Assembly: GCA_964418595.1 (NCBI GenBank)
Contig: CAYQMF010000031.1
Span: 1 to 54,462 of the forward strand
Reading direction: 5' to 3'
DNA: 54,462 bases
DNA from: CAYQMF01 sp964418595
Lineage (GTDB): Bacteria > Planctomycetota > UBA1135 > UBA2386
Position 1 is the first letter of the stretch. Every line of letters begins with the position of its first letter. The translations under genes and the position numbers were made by a program. A model generated the notes under the pieces. That model was not told the DNA's origin. It saw nothing but the letters and a program-made list of their open reading frames with translations, and ran no database searches. Positions 1 through 8,754 of the stretch are shown here, in pieces.

Positions 1-551
1 TTCACCTGGTGCACGATGCCCACGCCGGGCGGCACGACGCGGAAGTTGGCGAGGCTCTGCTGGCCCCACTTGAGGAACTCGTAGCGCTCGCGGTTGCGCT
101 CGAACTCGATGTCGAGGTTGCGCGCGAGCGCGGTGCGGTCGCCGAAGAAGTCGACCTGCACGCTGTGGTCGATGACGAGGTCGCAGGGGACCAGCGGGTT
201 GATCTTCTTGGGGTCCCCGCCGAGGCGCTTCATGGCGGCGCGCATCGCGGCGAGGTCGACCACGCAGGGCACGCCGGTGAAGTCCTGCAGCACGACGCGC
301 CCCGGCAGGAACGGGATCTCCACCTCGCCGAGGCCAACCGGCTTCCAGGAGGCGATCGCGCGCACGTGATCCTCCGTGATGGCGAAGCCGTCGACGTTGC
401 GCAGCGCCGCCTCGAGCAGGACCCGGATGCTGTAGGGGAGGTCGGCGAGGCGCGCGAGGCCCTTGGCCTCCAGCGCACCGAGCTTGAAGTAGGTGAAGGT
501 CTTGCCGGCGGCAGTCAACGTGGCGCGCGCGCCGAAGGGGTTGCTGGACAT
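1..551 (-). CDS. acnA: Aconitate hydratase AcnA, N-terminal part (cut by window edge)
   Basis: Reading the minus strand from the ATG at 551-549 gives 183 uninterrupted codons that run off the left edge, so the C-terminal part of the gene is missing. The product begins MSSNPFGARATL and carries hallmarks of the AcnA/IRP1 family N-terminus: LPYSIRVLLEAALRN near residue 33, a VVLQDFTGVPCVVDLAAMR block, LVIDHSVQVD, and FLKWGQQSLANFRVVPPG near the edge. AcnA interconverts citrate and isocitrate in the TCA cycle using a [4Fe-4S] cluster. The cluster cysteines lie further downstream and cannot be checked. The gene is divergent from the EVE-domain gene, and a possible sigma70-like promoter lies upstream at 596-624. 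Family assignment is confident; acnA versus acnD-type paralogues is not separable from this fragment. Confidence 0.93.
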   Translation of the reverse strand, partial: MSSNPFGARATLTAAGKTFTYFKLGALEAKGLARLADLPYSIRVLLEAALRNVDGFAITEDHVRAIASWKPVGLGEVEIPFLPGRVVLQDFTGVPCVVDLAAMRAAMKRLGGDPKKINPLVPCDLVIDHSVQVDFFGDRTALARNLDIEFERNRERYEFLKWGQQSLANFRVVPPGVGIVHQV

Positions 552-595
552 GCAGGTCGAGGGATCGAGGAAGTCGAAGGGGAGATGCTGCTGGA

Positions 596-624
596 AAAAT
601 GTGGATGCCGTGCGACCTTTTCAA
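596..624 (-). promoter_or_regulatory. Putative promoter of acnA
   Basis: On the minus strand, TTGAAA (624-619) is followed after 17 nt by CATTTT (601-596). Transcription would start about 38 nt before the acnA ATG. It matches sigma70 spacing but the -10 is weak, so this is a prediction only. Confidence 0.35.
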
Positions 625-660
625 GCGATCCGCTGCGATCCGGGATCCGCGCGTCTCACG

Positions 661-1164
661 ATGGCAAAGTCCGCTTCCAAAGCCCGCCGCTTCTGGCTGT
701 TCAAGTCCGAGCCGGGATCGTTCTCGTTTGCCGACCTGCTCGCCGCCAAGGGGCGACGCACCGCGTGGGATGGCGTGCGCAACCATCAGGCGCGCAACTT
801 CCTGCGCGACCAGGTGCAGGTCGGCGACGGCGTGCTCTTCTACCACAGCAGCGCCGACCCGCTCGCGATCGTCGGGCTGTGCAAGGTGGTGAGGGCGGGC
901 TATCCCGATGCCACGGCCTTCGATCCTGCCGACCACCACCATGATCGGAAGAGCGACCCGGACGCGCCGACTTGGTACGTCGTCGACGTGCAGGCCGTGA
1001 CGGCGTTCGATCCACCGCTGCTGCGCTCGCGGCTGCAGGCGGAGCCGGCGCTGGCGGACATGGTGCTCCTGCAACGCGGCTCCCGCCTGTCGGTACAGCC
1101 GGTGACGCCCACGGAGTGGCGCGCGATCCTGAAGCTCGCGGGCGTGCGCGAGGAGGGTGCATGA
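661..1164 (+). CDS. EVE domain-containing protein
   Basis: 167 aa, essentially one EVE (PUA-like) domain and the usual length for stand-alone bacterial EVE proteins. Visible family motifs in order are FWLFKSEP (about residues 11-18), AWDGVRNHQARNFLR, VLFYHSS, the YPDATAFDP block, and RLSVQPVTPTEW near the C-terminus. EVE domains recognise modified bases in nucleic acids, and some act in restriction or RNA contexts; the specific ligand here is unknown. The ATG at 661 is chosen because the domain starts about ten residues later; the reading frame is open further upstream (to 493) but that stretch is not family-like. The stop overlaps the start of the next gene in an ATGA arrangement, suggesting translational coupling. 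Confidence 0.9.
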   Translation: MAKSASKARRFWLFKSEPGSFSFADLLAAKGRRTAWDGVRNHQARNFLRDQVQVGDGVLFYHSSADPLAIVGLCKVVRAGYPDATAFDPADHHHDRKSDPDAPTWYVVDVQAVTAFDPPLLRSRLQAEPALADMVLLQRGSRLSVQPVTPTEWRAILKLAGVREEGA

Positions 1165-2189
1165 GACGGGGCCTCGTGATGGCCGCGCTGCTCGCGGCGT
1201 GCGGAAGCCCGGCGATCGACTCGCCAAAGCCCGCCCCGGTCATCCCCGATCCCGTCCGGCCGCAACCGCAGGAGGAAGTCGCCGTCGACGGTGACTTCGA
1301 CGTCGACTTCGCGGGCTTCGCGGCGCGGGTCGCGTCGGCGCAGCGCGCCGACCCCGGGCCCGTCGCGCTGTTCCAGGCGTGCACCGACGACCCGCAGCAT
1401 CCGCCGGGGACGCAGGTGTTCGCCACCGGGGCCGGCGACTGGGCCGCGGCGCGCACGATCCTGGCGCTGTGGGCGATCGACAAGGACTTCGAGCTGTGGG
1501 CGCCGGCCGCCACGGCGCAGGAACTGCAGCGCAGCAACCGCAGCCTCGCCGACGTGCGCCGGCCGGAGGACGCCGTCGCCCTCGCCGCGCAGGCGGAGGC
1601 CGGCTACGCGGTGTTCGGCACGATCGCGATCGATTGGGTGGGTGGGCGCCTCGAGGGGCGCAAGCGCGTGCGCCTCGCGTACCGCTGCGTGCGGGCCGCC
1701 GACGGCACGAGCGTCGCCGAACTGGCCGGCACCATCGAGAAGGCACCCGAGGTGCGCTACCTCTCGACGCGCGCCGAGAGCCTCAGCGCCACGCCGCTCG
1801 GCGCGCGCGCCGCGCACTTCACTCCGTCGCTGGATCGAGAAGTCGAACTGCTGGCCGACCGCGGCGCGCGCCCCTTGGTTTCGCAACGGCGGGCGACCTT
1901 CGCCGGCAAGCGAGTGGGCGTCACCGCGGGTACAGGCCGGCTGCTCGCCGCGGCGCGCACGCGTGTCGTGAATGCGCTGCCGCGCCTGTTGCCGGGCAAG
2001 GACGCGATCGCCGTCGTCGACCGCGGCGGCGAAGTGATGGTGCACCTGGATCTCGTGCGCGGCACACGACAGTGGACGCTGAGCCTGCGTGTCGAGGGCA
2101 CCGGCGTGGCCAGCGGCAGCGCGCTCACGCTGCCGTTCGACGATCGCTTCACGGCGGCCCTCGCCCAGGCGATGGGGGAGCACCGGTGA
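1161..2189 (+). CDS. Lipoprotein of unknown function upstream of LpoB-like gene
   Basis: 342 aa. It starts with a short signal peptide and a lipobox ending at Cys14 (AALLAAC), so it should be a lipid-anchored envelope protein. The ATG at 1161 overlaps the preceding stop (ATGA). I do not recognise a named family. The segment around residues 100-190 (LWAIDKDFELWAP, a helical stretch, then AGYAVFGTIAIDWVGG) has the order of elements seen in CsgG/LpoB-like folds: target protein, old or variable epitope, then a strand reading gadYvlxGxI. That is inference only. It sits immediately before an LpoB-like lipoprotein and a COG3014 lipoprotein on the same strand, so it may be a third component of that peptidoglycan-synthase activator set. 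Confidence 0.75.
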   Translation: MRRGLVMAALLAACGSPAIDSPKPAPVIPDPVRPQPQEEVAVDGDFDVDFAGFAARVASAQRADPGPVALFQACTDDPQHPPGTQVFATGAGDWAAARTILALWAIDKDFELWAPAATAQELQRSNRSLADVRRPEDAVALAAQAEAGYAVFGTIAIDWVGGRLEGRKRVRLAYRCVRAADGTSVAELAGTIEKAPEVRYLSTRAESLSATPLGARAAHFTPSLDREVELLADRGARPLVSQRRATFAGKRVGVTAGTGRLLAAARTRVVNALPRLLPGKDAIAVVDRGGEVMVHLDLVRGTRQWTLSLRVEGTGVASGSALTLPFDDRFTAALAQAMGEHR

Positions 2190-2214
2190 GGACAACGGCA
2201 TCGAGAGGACGGCC

Positions 2215-2763
2215 ATGAAGACGATGTGGTCATGGTTCGCCGTGCTGGCGCTCGGCATCTCGGCATGCGGCAATCCCAACGATCGGCTGCGCCCCGACCG
2301 CGAGACCTTCCGCGCGCTGATCGACACGGCGGTGGGCGATCTCCTCCAGCGCCGAAGCGCGCAGCGCACCGGCAGCGACCGGCTGCGCATCGCCTTCCTG
2401 GGCGTCGAGAACAAGAGCATGGAGGAGCTGGTCGACTGGCGCGACACCGTGCGCCAGCAGATCGACACGGCGGTGAACAAGAGCGGTCGCTACCGCAACA
2501 TCAGCGACCGCTTCGTGGCCGCGGCCCTGCGCGAGGACGGGCTGCGGGCCGACGAGTTGTTCGTCCCGGAGAAGCGGCGCATGTTCCTCAAGACGCTGGA
2601 GGCGAACGGCAGCCCGGTGGAGTTCCTGCTGCACGCCTCGCTGAACAGCGGTACCTCCGGGCAGGGCCGGTCGGCGCAGCGCGACTACGTGCTGACCCTG
2701 GAGCTGGTGGACATCGAGACGGGCGAGGCGGAGAAGGTCAACGCAACGGTGCGCAAGGACTGA
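2215..2763 (+). CDS. LpoB-like penicillin-binding protein activator lipoprotein
   Basis: 182 aa lipoprotein with lipobox GISAC (Cys18). The mature part contains LRIAFLGVENKSMEELVDWR (about residues 63-82), a strand-helix followed by YRNISDRFVAAALREDGL, and a C-terminal sheet with EFLLHASLNSG and DYVLTLELVDIETGE. These match the LpoB family (a CsgG-related fold), which in E. coli reaches through the peptidoglycan to stimulate PBP1b. A GAGAGGA ribosome-binding site lies about 6 nt before the ATG at 2215. The next gene, 18 bp downstream, encodes the COG3014 protein that commonly neighbours LpoB. Which PBP it would activate is unknown. Confidence 0.87.
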   Translation: MKTMWSWFAVLALGISACGNPNDRLRPDRETFRALIDTAVGDLLQRRSAQRTGSDRLRIAFLGVENKSMEELVDWRDTVRQQIDTAVNKSGRYRNISDRFVAAALREDGLRADELFVPEKRRMFLKTLEANGSPVEFLLHASLNSGTSGQGRSAQRDYVLTLELVDIETGEAEKVNATVRKD

Positions 2764-2781
2764 CGCTGGGAGCACACGGAC

Positions 2782-4155
2782 ATGTGGCGTCGGCTCTCAT
2801 CGGTGGTCGCGGCGAGCCTGCTTTGCCTCGGTGCGTGTGGATCCGTCGACGTGCGCGGGCACGCGCAGCGGTTCCAGGCCGGTGACGTCGAGGGGCTGCG
2901 CGCCGAGTTGGCGGATCTGGCGACGCGTGGGGGCGACGCGCACCTCTGGCTCCTGCAGCGCGGGGTGGTGGATCTCGCCGCGGGAGATCCGCGCGCCGGG
3001 ATCCAGGCCCTGCGCGCGGCGCGCGATCAGCTCGATGGTCTGCGCGCGGCGCTCTACGGCAACTGGATCGAGGCGGCGTTCTTCGACGATCGCATGCTCG
3101 CATTCGACGGTGCCGACTACGAACACGTGCTCGTGCGCACGCTGCTGGCGCTGGAAGACCTCGTGGCCGGAGCCGGCGACGTCGTCGCGTACCTCAACCA
3201 GATGCTGAAGCGGCAGGTGGAGATCCGCGACGGCTTCGTGACGCAGAACGGGGAGAAGCCCAAGCTCCGCTACAAACTCGCCGCGATCGGCAACTGGCTG
3301 CTGGCCGCACTCGAGGGTGACAACCCGGCCGGTGCCGACGCAGTCGAGCGACAGTTGCAGGCGGTGCTCGAGATCGAGCCGCACTGCCAGCCCGCCCAGC
3401 GTGAACTGGCGCGCTATCGGAAGGAGGGCTTCGCCCCCGCCGGCTCCGGCGTGATCCAGGTCGTGGTCATGGTGGGCATGGGGCCGTACCGCATCGGGCG
3501 CGACGAGCCCGTGTCGTCGGCGATCCTGGAGGCGGCACAGGTGCTGTACAACGCGCGCAAGGGACGCGTGACGATCCCGGCCAGCAAGATCCGCTCCGTG
3601 CAGATCCCCGCGCTCGTGTTCCAGCCCGGCAACCCGAGCGAAGCGATCGTGCAGATCGGACGGGGCACGGCGCGCACGGAGACGGTCACCGACGTCGAGG
3701 CCCTGGCGCGCGCCGAGTTCGAGGCCATGCGCGCGCAGGTCGTCACCCGCGCCGTGTTGCGCCGCGCCTTCAAGCTGATGCTCAACGAGGTCGCCAAGGA
3801 GGCGACGAAGCAGCGCGCACGCCCGAACGAGACGCGCGAGCAGCGGCGCGCCCGCGAGCAGGAGAACCAGAGCCGGGGTCTGCTCTGGGATCTGCTCACC
3901 TCGGCGTCGGTGGCGGCGGAGCAGGCCGACCTGCGCTGCTGGTCGCTGCTGCCGGCGAGCTTCCAGGTGGCGCGCCTGACCGTGCGGGAGGGCGTGCACG
4001 ACGTGGTCGTCCGCCCTGGCCGCGGGGGGAAGACCGTCGGTCCAGCGCAGTCCGTGCGCGTGCGCGTGCGCGCGGGACGGACGACCTGGGTGGTGGCGCA
4101 GGTGCCGGGGCTCGGCTTCTGCCCGCCGCCGCAGACGTCGGACCCGGCGCGCTGA
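2782..4155 (+). CDS. COG3014-family lipoprotein (LpoB partner)
   Basis: 457 aa lipoprotein with lipobox CLGAC (Cys19). The N-terminal half is helical and TPR-like (RFQAGDVEGLRAEL, a helix with YGNWIEAAFF, then LLALEDLVAGAGD). The C-terminal half shows the features I associate with COG3014: a GPYRIGRDEPV strand, SVQIPALVFQPGNP, a TETVTDVEALARAEFEAM segment, a basic helix RAVLRRAFKLMLNEV, and AAEQADLRCWSLLPASFQVAR. COG3014 proteins are often encoded beside lpoB, but their biochemical role is not established. An SD-like GGGAG lies 9 nt before the ATG. The gene ends 26 bp from the convergent protease gene, so it closes this operon. Confidence 0.85.
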   Translation: MWRRLSSVVAASLLCLGACGSVDVRGHAQRFQAGDVEGLRAELADLATRGGDAHLWLLQRGVVDLAAGDPRAGIQALRAARDQLDGLRAALYGNWIEAAFFDDRMLAFDGADYEHVLVRTLLALEDLVAGAGDVVAYLNQMLKRQVEIRDGFVTQNGEKPKLRYKLAAIGNWLLAALEGDNPAGADAVERQLQAVLEIEPHCQPAQRELARYRKEGFAPAGSGVIQVVVMVGMGPYRIGRDEPVSSAILEAAQVLYNARKGRVTIPASKIRSVQIPALVFQPGNPSEAIVQIGRGTARTETVTDVEALARAEFEAMRAQVVTRAVLRRAFKLMLNEVAKEATKQRARPNETREQRRAREQENQSRGLLWDLLTSASVAAEQADLRCWSLLPASFQVARLTVREGVHDVVVRPGRGGKTVGPAQSVRVRVRAGRTTWVVAQVPGLGFCPPPQTSDPAR

Positions 4156-4181
4156 TCGCGGTCGCGCGAAGGGCGCGTGCC

Positions 4182-5498
4182 TCAGCGCGTGAGCGCCGCC
4201 GCGGCGTTCACCAGCCCGTACCCGAACCTGGTGTCGTAGCCCGCGGTGCCGAGATCGCGGCAGCTCGACTCGATGGCGCTGCGGATCTGGGCGTTGGTGT
4301 ACGCGGGCTTGTTGGCGGCGACCATCGCGGCGATCGCCGCGACGTGCGGCGTGGCCATCGACGTGCCTTGGAAGAAGTAGTAGCCGAACGTGGTCGGCGT
4401 GCCGGTGGCGAAGGTCTGCTGCAGGATGCCGTCGCCATAGCCGTCGCCGTTCTGGTCGACGCTGGTGTCGCCGCCGGGGGCGACCACGTCGATCCCGGTG
4501 CCGTAGGTCGAGTAGCCGGCGCGCTTGCCGTCGAAGCGCGTCGCGCCGACCGCGATGCACTCGGTGTAGCGAGCCGGGTAGCTCACGCCGCTGCGTCCGG
4601 TGTTGCCGGTCGCCGCGCAGATGACGCAGCCCATGCCCCAGGCGTAGGTGACCGCCGAGCTGAGGGTCGTCGAGCCCGTGCTGCCGCCCAGGCTCATGCT
4701 GATCACCTTCGCGCCGTGGTCGGCCGCCCAGCGGATGCCGTTGGCGATCGCGGTGTGGCTGCCGCTGCCGGCGCTGTTGAGCACCTTCACCGGCATCAGC
4801 GTGCAGTTGTAGGCGAGGCCCGCCACGCCGAGGTTGTTGTTGGTGGCCTGCCGGACCGTGCCGGCGACGTGCGTGCCATGGCCGTTGTCGTCGTTGGCGT
4901 GCGTGGTGTTGGCCACGAAGTTGTACGGCGACACGAAGCTGGCGCCGGCGAGGTCAGGCGCCTGCGCAAAGCCACCGTATGTCTCGTACGCGATCCCGGT
5001 GTCGACCACCGCGACGATGACCCCGGCACCGGTCGACGTGTTCCACGCCGTGACGCCGTTCACGCCGTAGTTGCTCGCCACGCCGTTGCTGAGCTGACCC
5101 TGGTCGAAGAAGTTCCATTGGTAGGGGGCGAAGAGCGGGTCGTTGGGCGTCGCGGTCGTGTGCGCCAGGTAGTCCGGCTCCGCCCACGCGACGCCCGGTT
5201 GCGCGGTGAGCCAGGTCACCCATGCGTCGACGGTGCCGCGCGGCACCTCGATCACTTCGAACCAGCCGCCGTCGCCGCCGGCGAGGCGGCGCACGCCGAT
5301 GCGCGCCAGCGCGGCGTCGAGCATGTCGGCGTCGTACGCGAAGTCGAAGCGCACGACGACGCGATCTTCGTGGCGATCAGCCACGACGCGGTGGTCGTTG
5401 GCGAAGCCGGTCTCGGTGAGGACCGGAACGGGGCGGACATCCTGTGCGGCGAGCGCGAACGTTGCGCAGGGCACGACGAGCAGGTGCGACACACGCAT
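4182..5498 (-). CDS. Secreted subtilisin-like serine protease (peptidase S8)
   Basis: 438 aa with an N-terminal signal peptide (cleavage likely after about residue 18, ALAAQ). Residues about 35-110 look like an inhibitor-type propeptide ending in AWAEPDYLAH. The catalytic domain follows, with Asp166 in VAVVDTGIA, His207 in NGHGTHVAGT, oxyanion Asn299 in AATGNT and Ser380 in GTSMATPHVAA, so the triad is complete. It ends soon after the catalytic domain (FGYGLVNAAAALTR) and has no C-terminal sorting or P-domain. It is expected to degrade extracellular or periplasmic proteins; the substrate is unknown. It converges with the COG3014 gene. Confidence 0.95.
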   Translation of the reverse strand: MRVSHLLVVPCATFALAAQDVRPVPVLTETGFANDHRVVADRHEDRVVVRFDFAYDADMLDAALARIGVRRLAGGDGGWFEVIEVPRGTVDAWVTWLTAQPGVAWAEPDYLAHTTATPNDPLFAPYQWNFFDQGQLSNGVASNYGVNGVTAWNTSTGAGVIVAVVDTGIAYETYGGFAQAPDLAGASFVSPYNFVANTTHANDDNGHGTHVAGTVRQATNNNLGVAGLAYNCTLMPVKVLNSAGSGSHTAIANGIRWAADHGAKVISMSLGGSTGSTTLSSAVTYAWGMGCVICAATGNTGRSGVSYPARYTECIAVGATRFDGKRAGYSTYGTGIDVVAPGGDTSVDQNGDGYGDGILQQTFATGTPTTFGYYFFQGTSMATPHVAAIAAMVAANKPAYTNAQIRSAIESSCRDLGTAGYDTRFGYGLVNAAAALTR

Positions 5499-5680
5499 GG
5501 GCAGGGATCTCTTGGGTTGGACGAGGTTGACCGGCCGCTGCGGTGGCCCGCGGGATGCTGCCGGCCGATGGCGGAAGGAATACCGCGCGGCCTTCGGTTC
5601 GCCCAGGGTCTCGATGGCAGGAACACGGGCCGGCGCATCCGCTCCGTTGCTTCGAGTGCACCGGATGGTCCAATGCGCCG

Positions 5681-5995
5681 GTGACGACTCCGAAGCGGAT
5701 CATCCTCGCCCTGGGCGCCGTTCTGACCGCAAGCCTGGCCGGCTGCGCGACCGGCGACTTCGACTACGACGCGCTCCCGGACGTCGTGCGGATCGAGAGC
5801 GAGCCCGCGGGCGTCGAACTGCAGCTCTCCGGATACGTGGCGCGTTTCGTCACGCCGTGCGAGATCAAACGGGAGACCCTGCGCGGGCGGACGCTCACCC
5901 TCACCCACGCCGGCTACCTGCCGTTCCAGGGCATGCTCGGCGACCTCGCGGCGCGCGAGCGCGGCGTGTACCGCGTGGACCTGCGCAAGCGGTAA
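5681..5995 (+). CDS. Small PEGA-domain lipoprotein
   Basis: 104 aa starting at GTG 5681. A hydrophobic signal segment ends in the lipobox SLAGC (Cys22). The rest is a single PEGA-type beta domain, recognisable from VRIESEPAGVELQLSGY followed by TPCEI and LTLTHAGYLPF. PEGA domains are small surface or envelope beta domains with no known catalytic role. The frame is open upstream to 5543, but the signal peptide and lipobox support GTG 5681. It ends 5 bp before dapD, so it is probably co-transcribed with dapD-dapE. Confidence 0.78.
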   Translation: MTTPKRIILALGAVLTASLAGCATGDFDYDALPDVVRIESEPAGVELQLSGYVARFVTPCEIKRETLRGRTLTLTHAGYLPFQGMLGDLAARERGVYRVDLRKR

Positions 5996-6000
5996 CGGGC

Positions 6001-6828
6001 ATGCACGACGCCGACGCCCTGGAGCCGCTCATCGCCGCCGCGTTCGCCGATCGCGCGCTCCTGAAGGATCAGCGCCACCGGGCCGCGGTGCAGGCGACCC
6101 TCGACCTCCTGGACCGCGGCGAGCTGCGCGTGGCGACGCGACTGGCCGATGGTGAGTGGCACGTGCACGGGTGGCTGCAGCAGGCCGTGAACCTGTTCTT
6201 CGCCATCTGCGAGATGCGGACGTTCGAGGTCGGGCCCTTCGAGTTCCACGACAAGATCCCGATCAAGAAGGGGCTCGCGGCCGCGGGCGTGCGCGTGGTG
6301 CCACCCGGCGCGGTGCGCTACGGCGCGTTCTGCGAACCCGGAGTCGTGGTGATGCCGGGCTACGTCAACCTCGGCGCGCGCGTCGGCGCGCGCACGATGG
6401 TCGACACCTGGGCGACGGTGGGCTCGTGCGCGCAGATCGGGCAGGACGTGCACCTGAGCGGTGGCGTCGGGATCGGCGGGGTGCTGGAACCGCCCGGCGC
6501 GCGCCCGGTGATCGTCGAGGAGGGTGCCTTCGTCGGCTCGCGCTGCATCGTGGTCGAAGGCGTGGTCGTCGGCGCGCGCGCGGTGCTCGGCGCGAACGTC
6601 GTGCTCACGGCGAGCACGGCGATCGTCGACGTCACCGGCAGGGAGCCGGTGGTCAGCAAGGGTCGCGTGCCTGCCGATGCAGTGGTGATCCCCGGCACCT
6701 GGCCGAAGAAGTTCCCCGCCGGCGAGTTCGGCGTCGGTTGCGCGCTGGTCATCGGCAAGCGCAAACCGTCGACCGACCTCAAGACCGGGCTGAACGCGAC
6801 GCTGCGCGAGTTCGCGGTGAGCGTGTGA
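6001..6828 (+). CDS. dapD: 2,3,4,5-tetrahydropyridine-2,6-dicarboxylate N-succinyltransferase
   Basis: 275 aa, the normal length for DapD. The N-terminal helical domain (to about residue 100) contains GEWHVHGWLQQAVNLFF and KIPIKKGL. The rest is a left-handed beta-helix of hexapeptide repeats (VVVMPGYVNLGARVGARTM, GSCAQIGQDVHLSGGVGIGG, AVLGANVVLT). The family signature MVDTWATVGSCAQIG is intact. DapD succinylates tetrahydrodipicolinate in the lysine and meso-diaminopimelate pathway. Its stop overlaps the GTG start of dapE (GTGA), so the next pathway enzyme but one is translationally coupled. The aminotransferase (DapC) acting between them is not in the window. Confidence 0.96.
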   Translation: MHDADALEPLIAAAFADRALLKDQRHRAAVQATLDLLDRGELRVATRLADGEWHVHGWLQQAVNLFFAICEMRTFEVGPFEFHDKIPIKKGLAAAGVRVVPPGAVRYGAFCEPGVVVMPGYVNLGARVGARTMVDTWATVGSCAQIGQDVHLSGGVGIGGVLEPPGARPVIVEEGAFVGSRCIVVEGVVVGARAVLGANVVLTASTAIVDVTGREPVVSKGRVPADAVVIPGTWPKKFPAGEFGVGCALVIGKRKPSTDLKTGLNATLREFAVSV

Positions 6829-7913
6829 GCTCCACGGCGGAGAGGGTCGCTGCGCTGGCGGAGGAACTGCTGCGCGTCGACAGCCCGATCGGGCAGGAGC
6901 GCGCGCTCGCCGATCTGGTCGAGGCGCGCGCGCGGGCGTGGGGGCCGCACGCCTTGATCCGCGCCGGCGACTCGCTGTGCATCGTGCCGCGCGCGCCGCG
7001 GCCGGGGCGCAAGACCCTCATGCTCGCCGGCCACCTCGACACGGTGCCTGCGCACGGGCCAAACCCGGTGCGGCGTGAGGGCGACAAGCTGTTCGGTCTC
7101 GGGGCGTCCGACATGAAGGTCGCCGACGCGGTGATCCTGTGGGCTCTGGAGCGCGCGTGCCGCGAGGCGGCGCGCCACGACCTGGTCGGCGTGCTGTACG
7201 CGCGCGAGGAAGGTCCCTTCGTCGAGAGCGAGATGCCGCTCGTCATCGACGCGGCCCGGCCGTGGTTCGATCGCGCCGACCTCGTCATCTGCATGGAACC
7301 CACCGACAACCGCATCGAGCTGGGCGCGCTCGGCACCTGCCACGCGCAGGTGACGTTCGCCGGCAAGCGGGCGCACTCGGCCCGGCCCTGGCAGGGCGAC
7401 AACGCGATCCACAAGTTGGCGCCGCTGCTGGCGCGCTTGGGGCAACTGCCGCGCGAGGCGCACGTCTTCCACGGGCTCACCTTCTATGAGGTGATCAGCG
7501 CCACCGGCGTCGAGTTCCGGGGCGCGCGCAACGTGGTGCCCGACCGCGCCGTGCTCAACCTCAACTACCGCTTCGCGCCGGACAAGGACGAAGGGGCGGT
7601 GCGGGCACGGCTCGCCGAACTGATCGGCACGGACGCGGAGTGGGAACTCACCGACTTCTGTCCGGCCGGCCGCGTGTGCGGGGACAACCCGCTCCTCGCA
7701 GAGCTGAAGGCCCTCCTCGCGCCGGTGGAGATCGCTGCGAAACAGGCCTGGACCGACGTGGGTCGGCTGTCGCAGCGCGGCCTCGACGCGATCAACTGGG
7801 GGCCGGGCCTCACCGCGCAGGCGCACCAGGCCGGGGAGCATGCGAGCCTCGCGGAACTCGGGCGCACGGTGGCGACCCTCGAGCGCTGGTTGTTCCGCGG
7901 AGAGAGCTCGTGA
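6825..7913 (+). CDS. dapE: Succinyl-diaminopimelate desuccinylase
   Basis: 362 aa from GTG 6825. An M20-family metallopeptidase fold with LAGHLDTVP (His70, Asp72), a GLGASDMK metal-ligand block (Asp96), catalytic EE in AREEGPFVESEM (about 128-129), CMEPTDNRIELG, and a C-terminal HQAGEHASL motif supplying the last metal ligand. The spacing and the YAREEGPF form resemble the actinobacterial-type DapE rather than the proteobacterial one. It releases succinate to give LL-diaminopimelate. The GTGA overlap with dapD strongly supports DapE over other M20 peptidases. Confidence 0.93.
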   Translation: MSSTAERVAALAEELLRVDSPIGQERALADLVEARARAWGPHALIRAGDSLCIVPRAPRPGRKTLMLAGHLDTVPAHGPNPVRREGDKLFGLGASDMKVADAVILWALERACREAARHDLVGVLYAREEGPFVESEMPLVIDAARPWFDRADLVICMEPTDNRIELGALGTCHAQVTFAGKRAHSARPWQGDNAIHKLAPLLARLGQLPREAHVFHGLTFYEVISATGVEFRGARNVVPDRAVLNLNYRFAPDKDEGAVRARLAELIGTDAEWELTDFCPAGRVCGDNPLLAELKALLAPVEIAAKQAWTDVGRLSQRGLDAINWGPGLTAQAHQAGEHASLAELGRTVATLERWLFRGESS

Positions 7914-7964
7914 ACCCGGACATGCCAACCCCGTTCGCCTGACGCTAAGCTTCCGGTCCGCGCG

Positions 7965-8621
7965 ATGACCTCCCCCCGTGCCTCCCTGCTCGCCTCCGGC
8001 CTCCTGCACGCCGTCGCCATCGGCTCGGTGGGGTGGTTTGCGGCCAGCGCGGCCGGGCGCGGTACGGCGGTCGCGGAGATCCGCATCCAGGTCGAGGACG
8101 CGCCGGACGTGCTCGAGCCGTCGGCGGCGAGCGACGTGCAGGTGAACGTCGAGGCGACGCAGGGCGGGCCTGACCTGGCGGAGGCCCGCGTTCCGGACGA
8201 ATGGCTGGACCCCCGCACCTTCGAGCCGGCTCCACGCCGCACGGAGCCCCCGCTGCCCGTCGTCGATCCGTCGCCGGCCGCCTGGTTCGCGAGCGTGCGT
8301 CCGGCCCCTGCGACTCCAGCGGACACGCCGGCCGCGGCGCCTTCCATGGCGACGCCCGCGGCGCTCGTCGTCGAGGTGGTGCCGGGGGAGAACCCGCCCC
8401 CGGAGTACCCGTGGTTGGCGCGCCGACGGGGATTCGAGGGCGTCGTCGCGATTCGCGTCACGGTGGACGTGGTCGGCGCGGTGATCGCTGCCGACGTGGC
8501 GCGGTCGAGCCGCCACGGGATCCTCGATGCCGCAGCGCTCCGGGCCGTGCGCGGATGGCACTTCCGGCACGGACCGGGTGAGACGGTCGTCGAAGTCGAG
8601 TTCGCCTTGCGCGCGCGCTGA
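7965..8621 (+). CDS. TonB-like energy transducer
   Basis: 218 aa. An N-terminal membrane anchor (about residues 7-27) is followed by an acidic and Pro/Ala-rich periplasmic spacer, and then a TonB C-terminal domain from about residue 145 (PPPEYPWLARRRGFEGVV, then ILDAAALRAVRGWHF). TonB domains transmit proton-motive energy from ExbB-ExbD to outer-membrane receptors. No exbB/exbD lies beside it; the only pair in the window is in the operon at 31258-32344. A TAAGCT hexamer lies 13 nt before the ATG and there is no obvious SD. The receptor partner is unknown. Confidence 0.88.
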   Translation: MTSPRASLLASGLLHAVAIGSVGWFAASAAGRGTAVAEIRIQVEDAPDVLEPSAASDVQVNVEATQGGPDLAEARVPDEWLDPRTFEPAPRRTEPPLPVVDPSPAAWFASVRPAPATPADTPAAAPSMATPAALVVEVVPGENPPPEYPWLARRRGFEGVVAIRVTVDVVGAVIAADVARSSRHGILDAAALRAVRGWHFRHGPGETVVEVEFALRAR

Positions 8622-8754
8622 CCGGCCACGCGATCCTTGTGTTGCGGAGCGCCGCGCAGCACGATGCCGCCCGCGTCGTGTTTTGGCGGAAACCGCGTGC
8701 AGGACCGGCCGACGTGGCACTGTCCGGCGCAGACCCATGATCGTCCCCACTGCC

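Noticed and set aside
9..944. 311-aa plus-strand ORF over the aconitase region
   Set aside because: It is the antisense of acnA; its His/Asp/Glu/Gly-rich composition and lack of any domain show a shadow frame.
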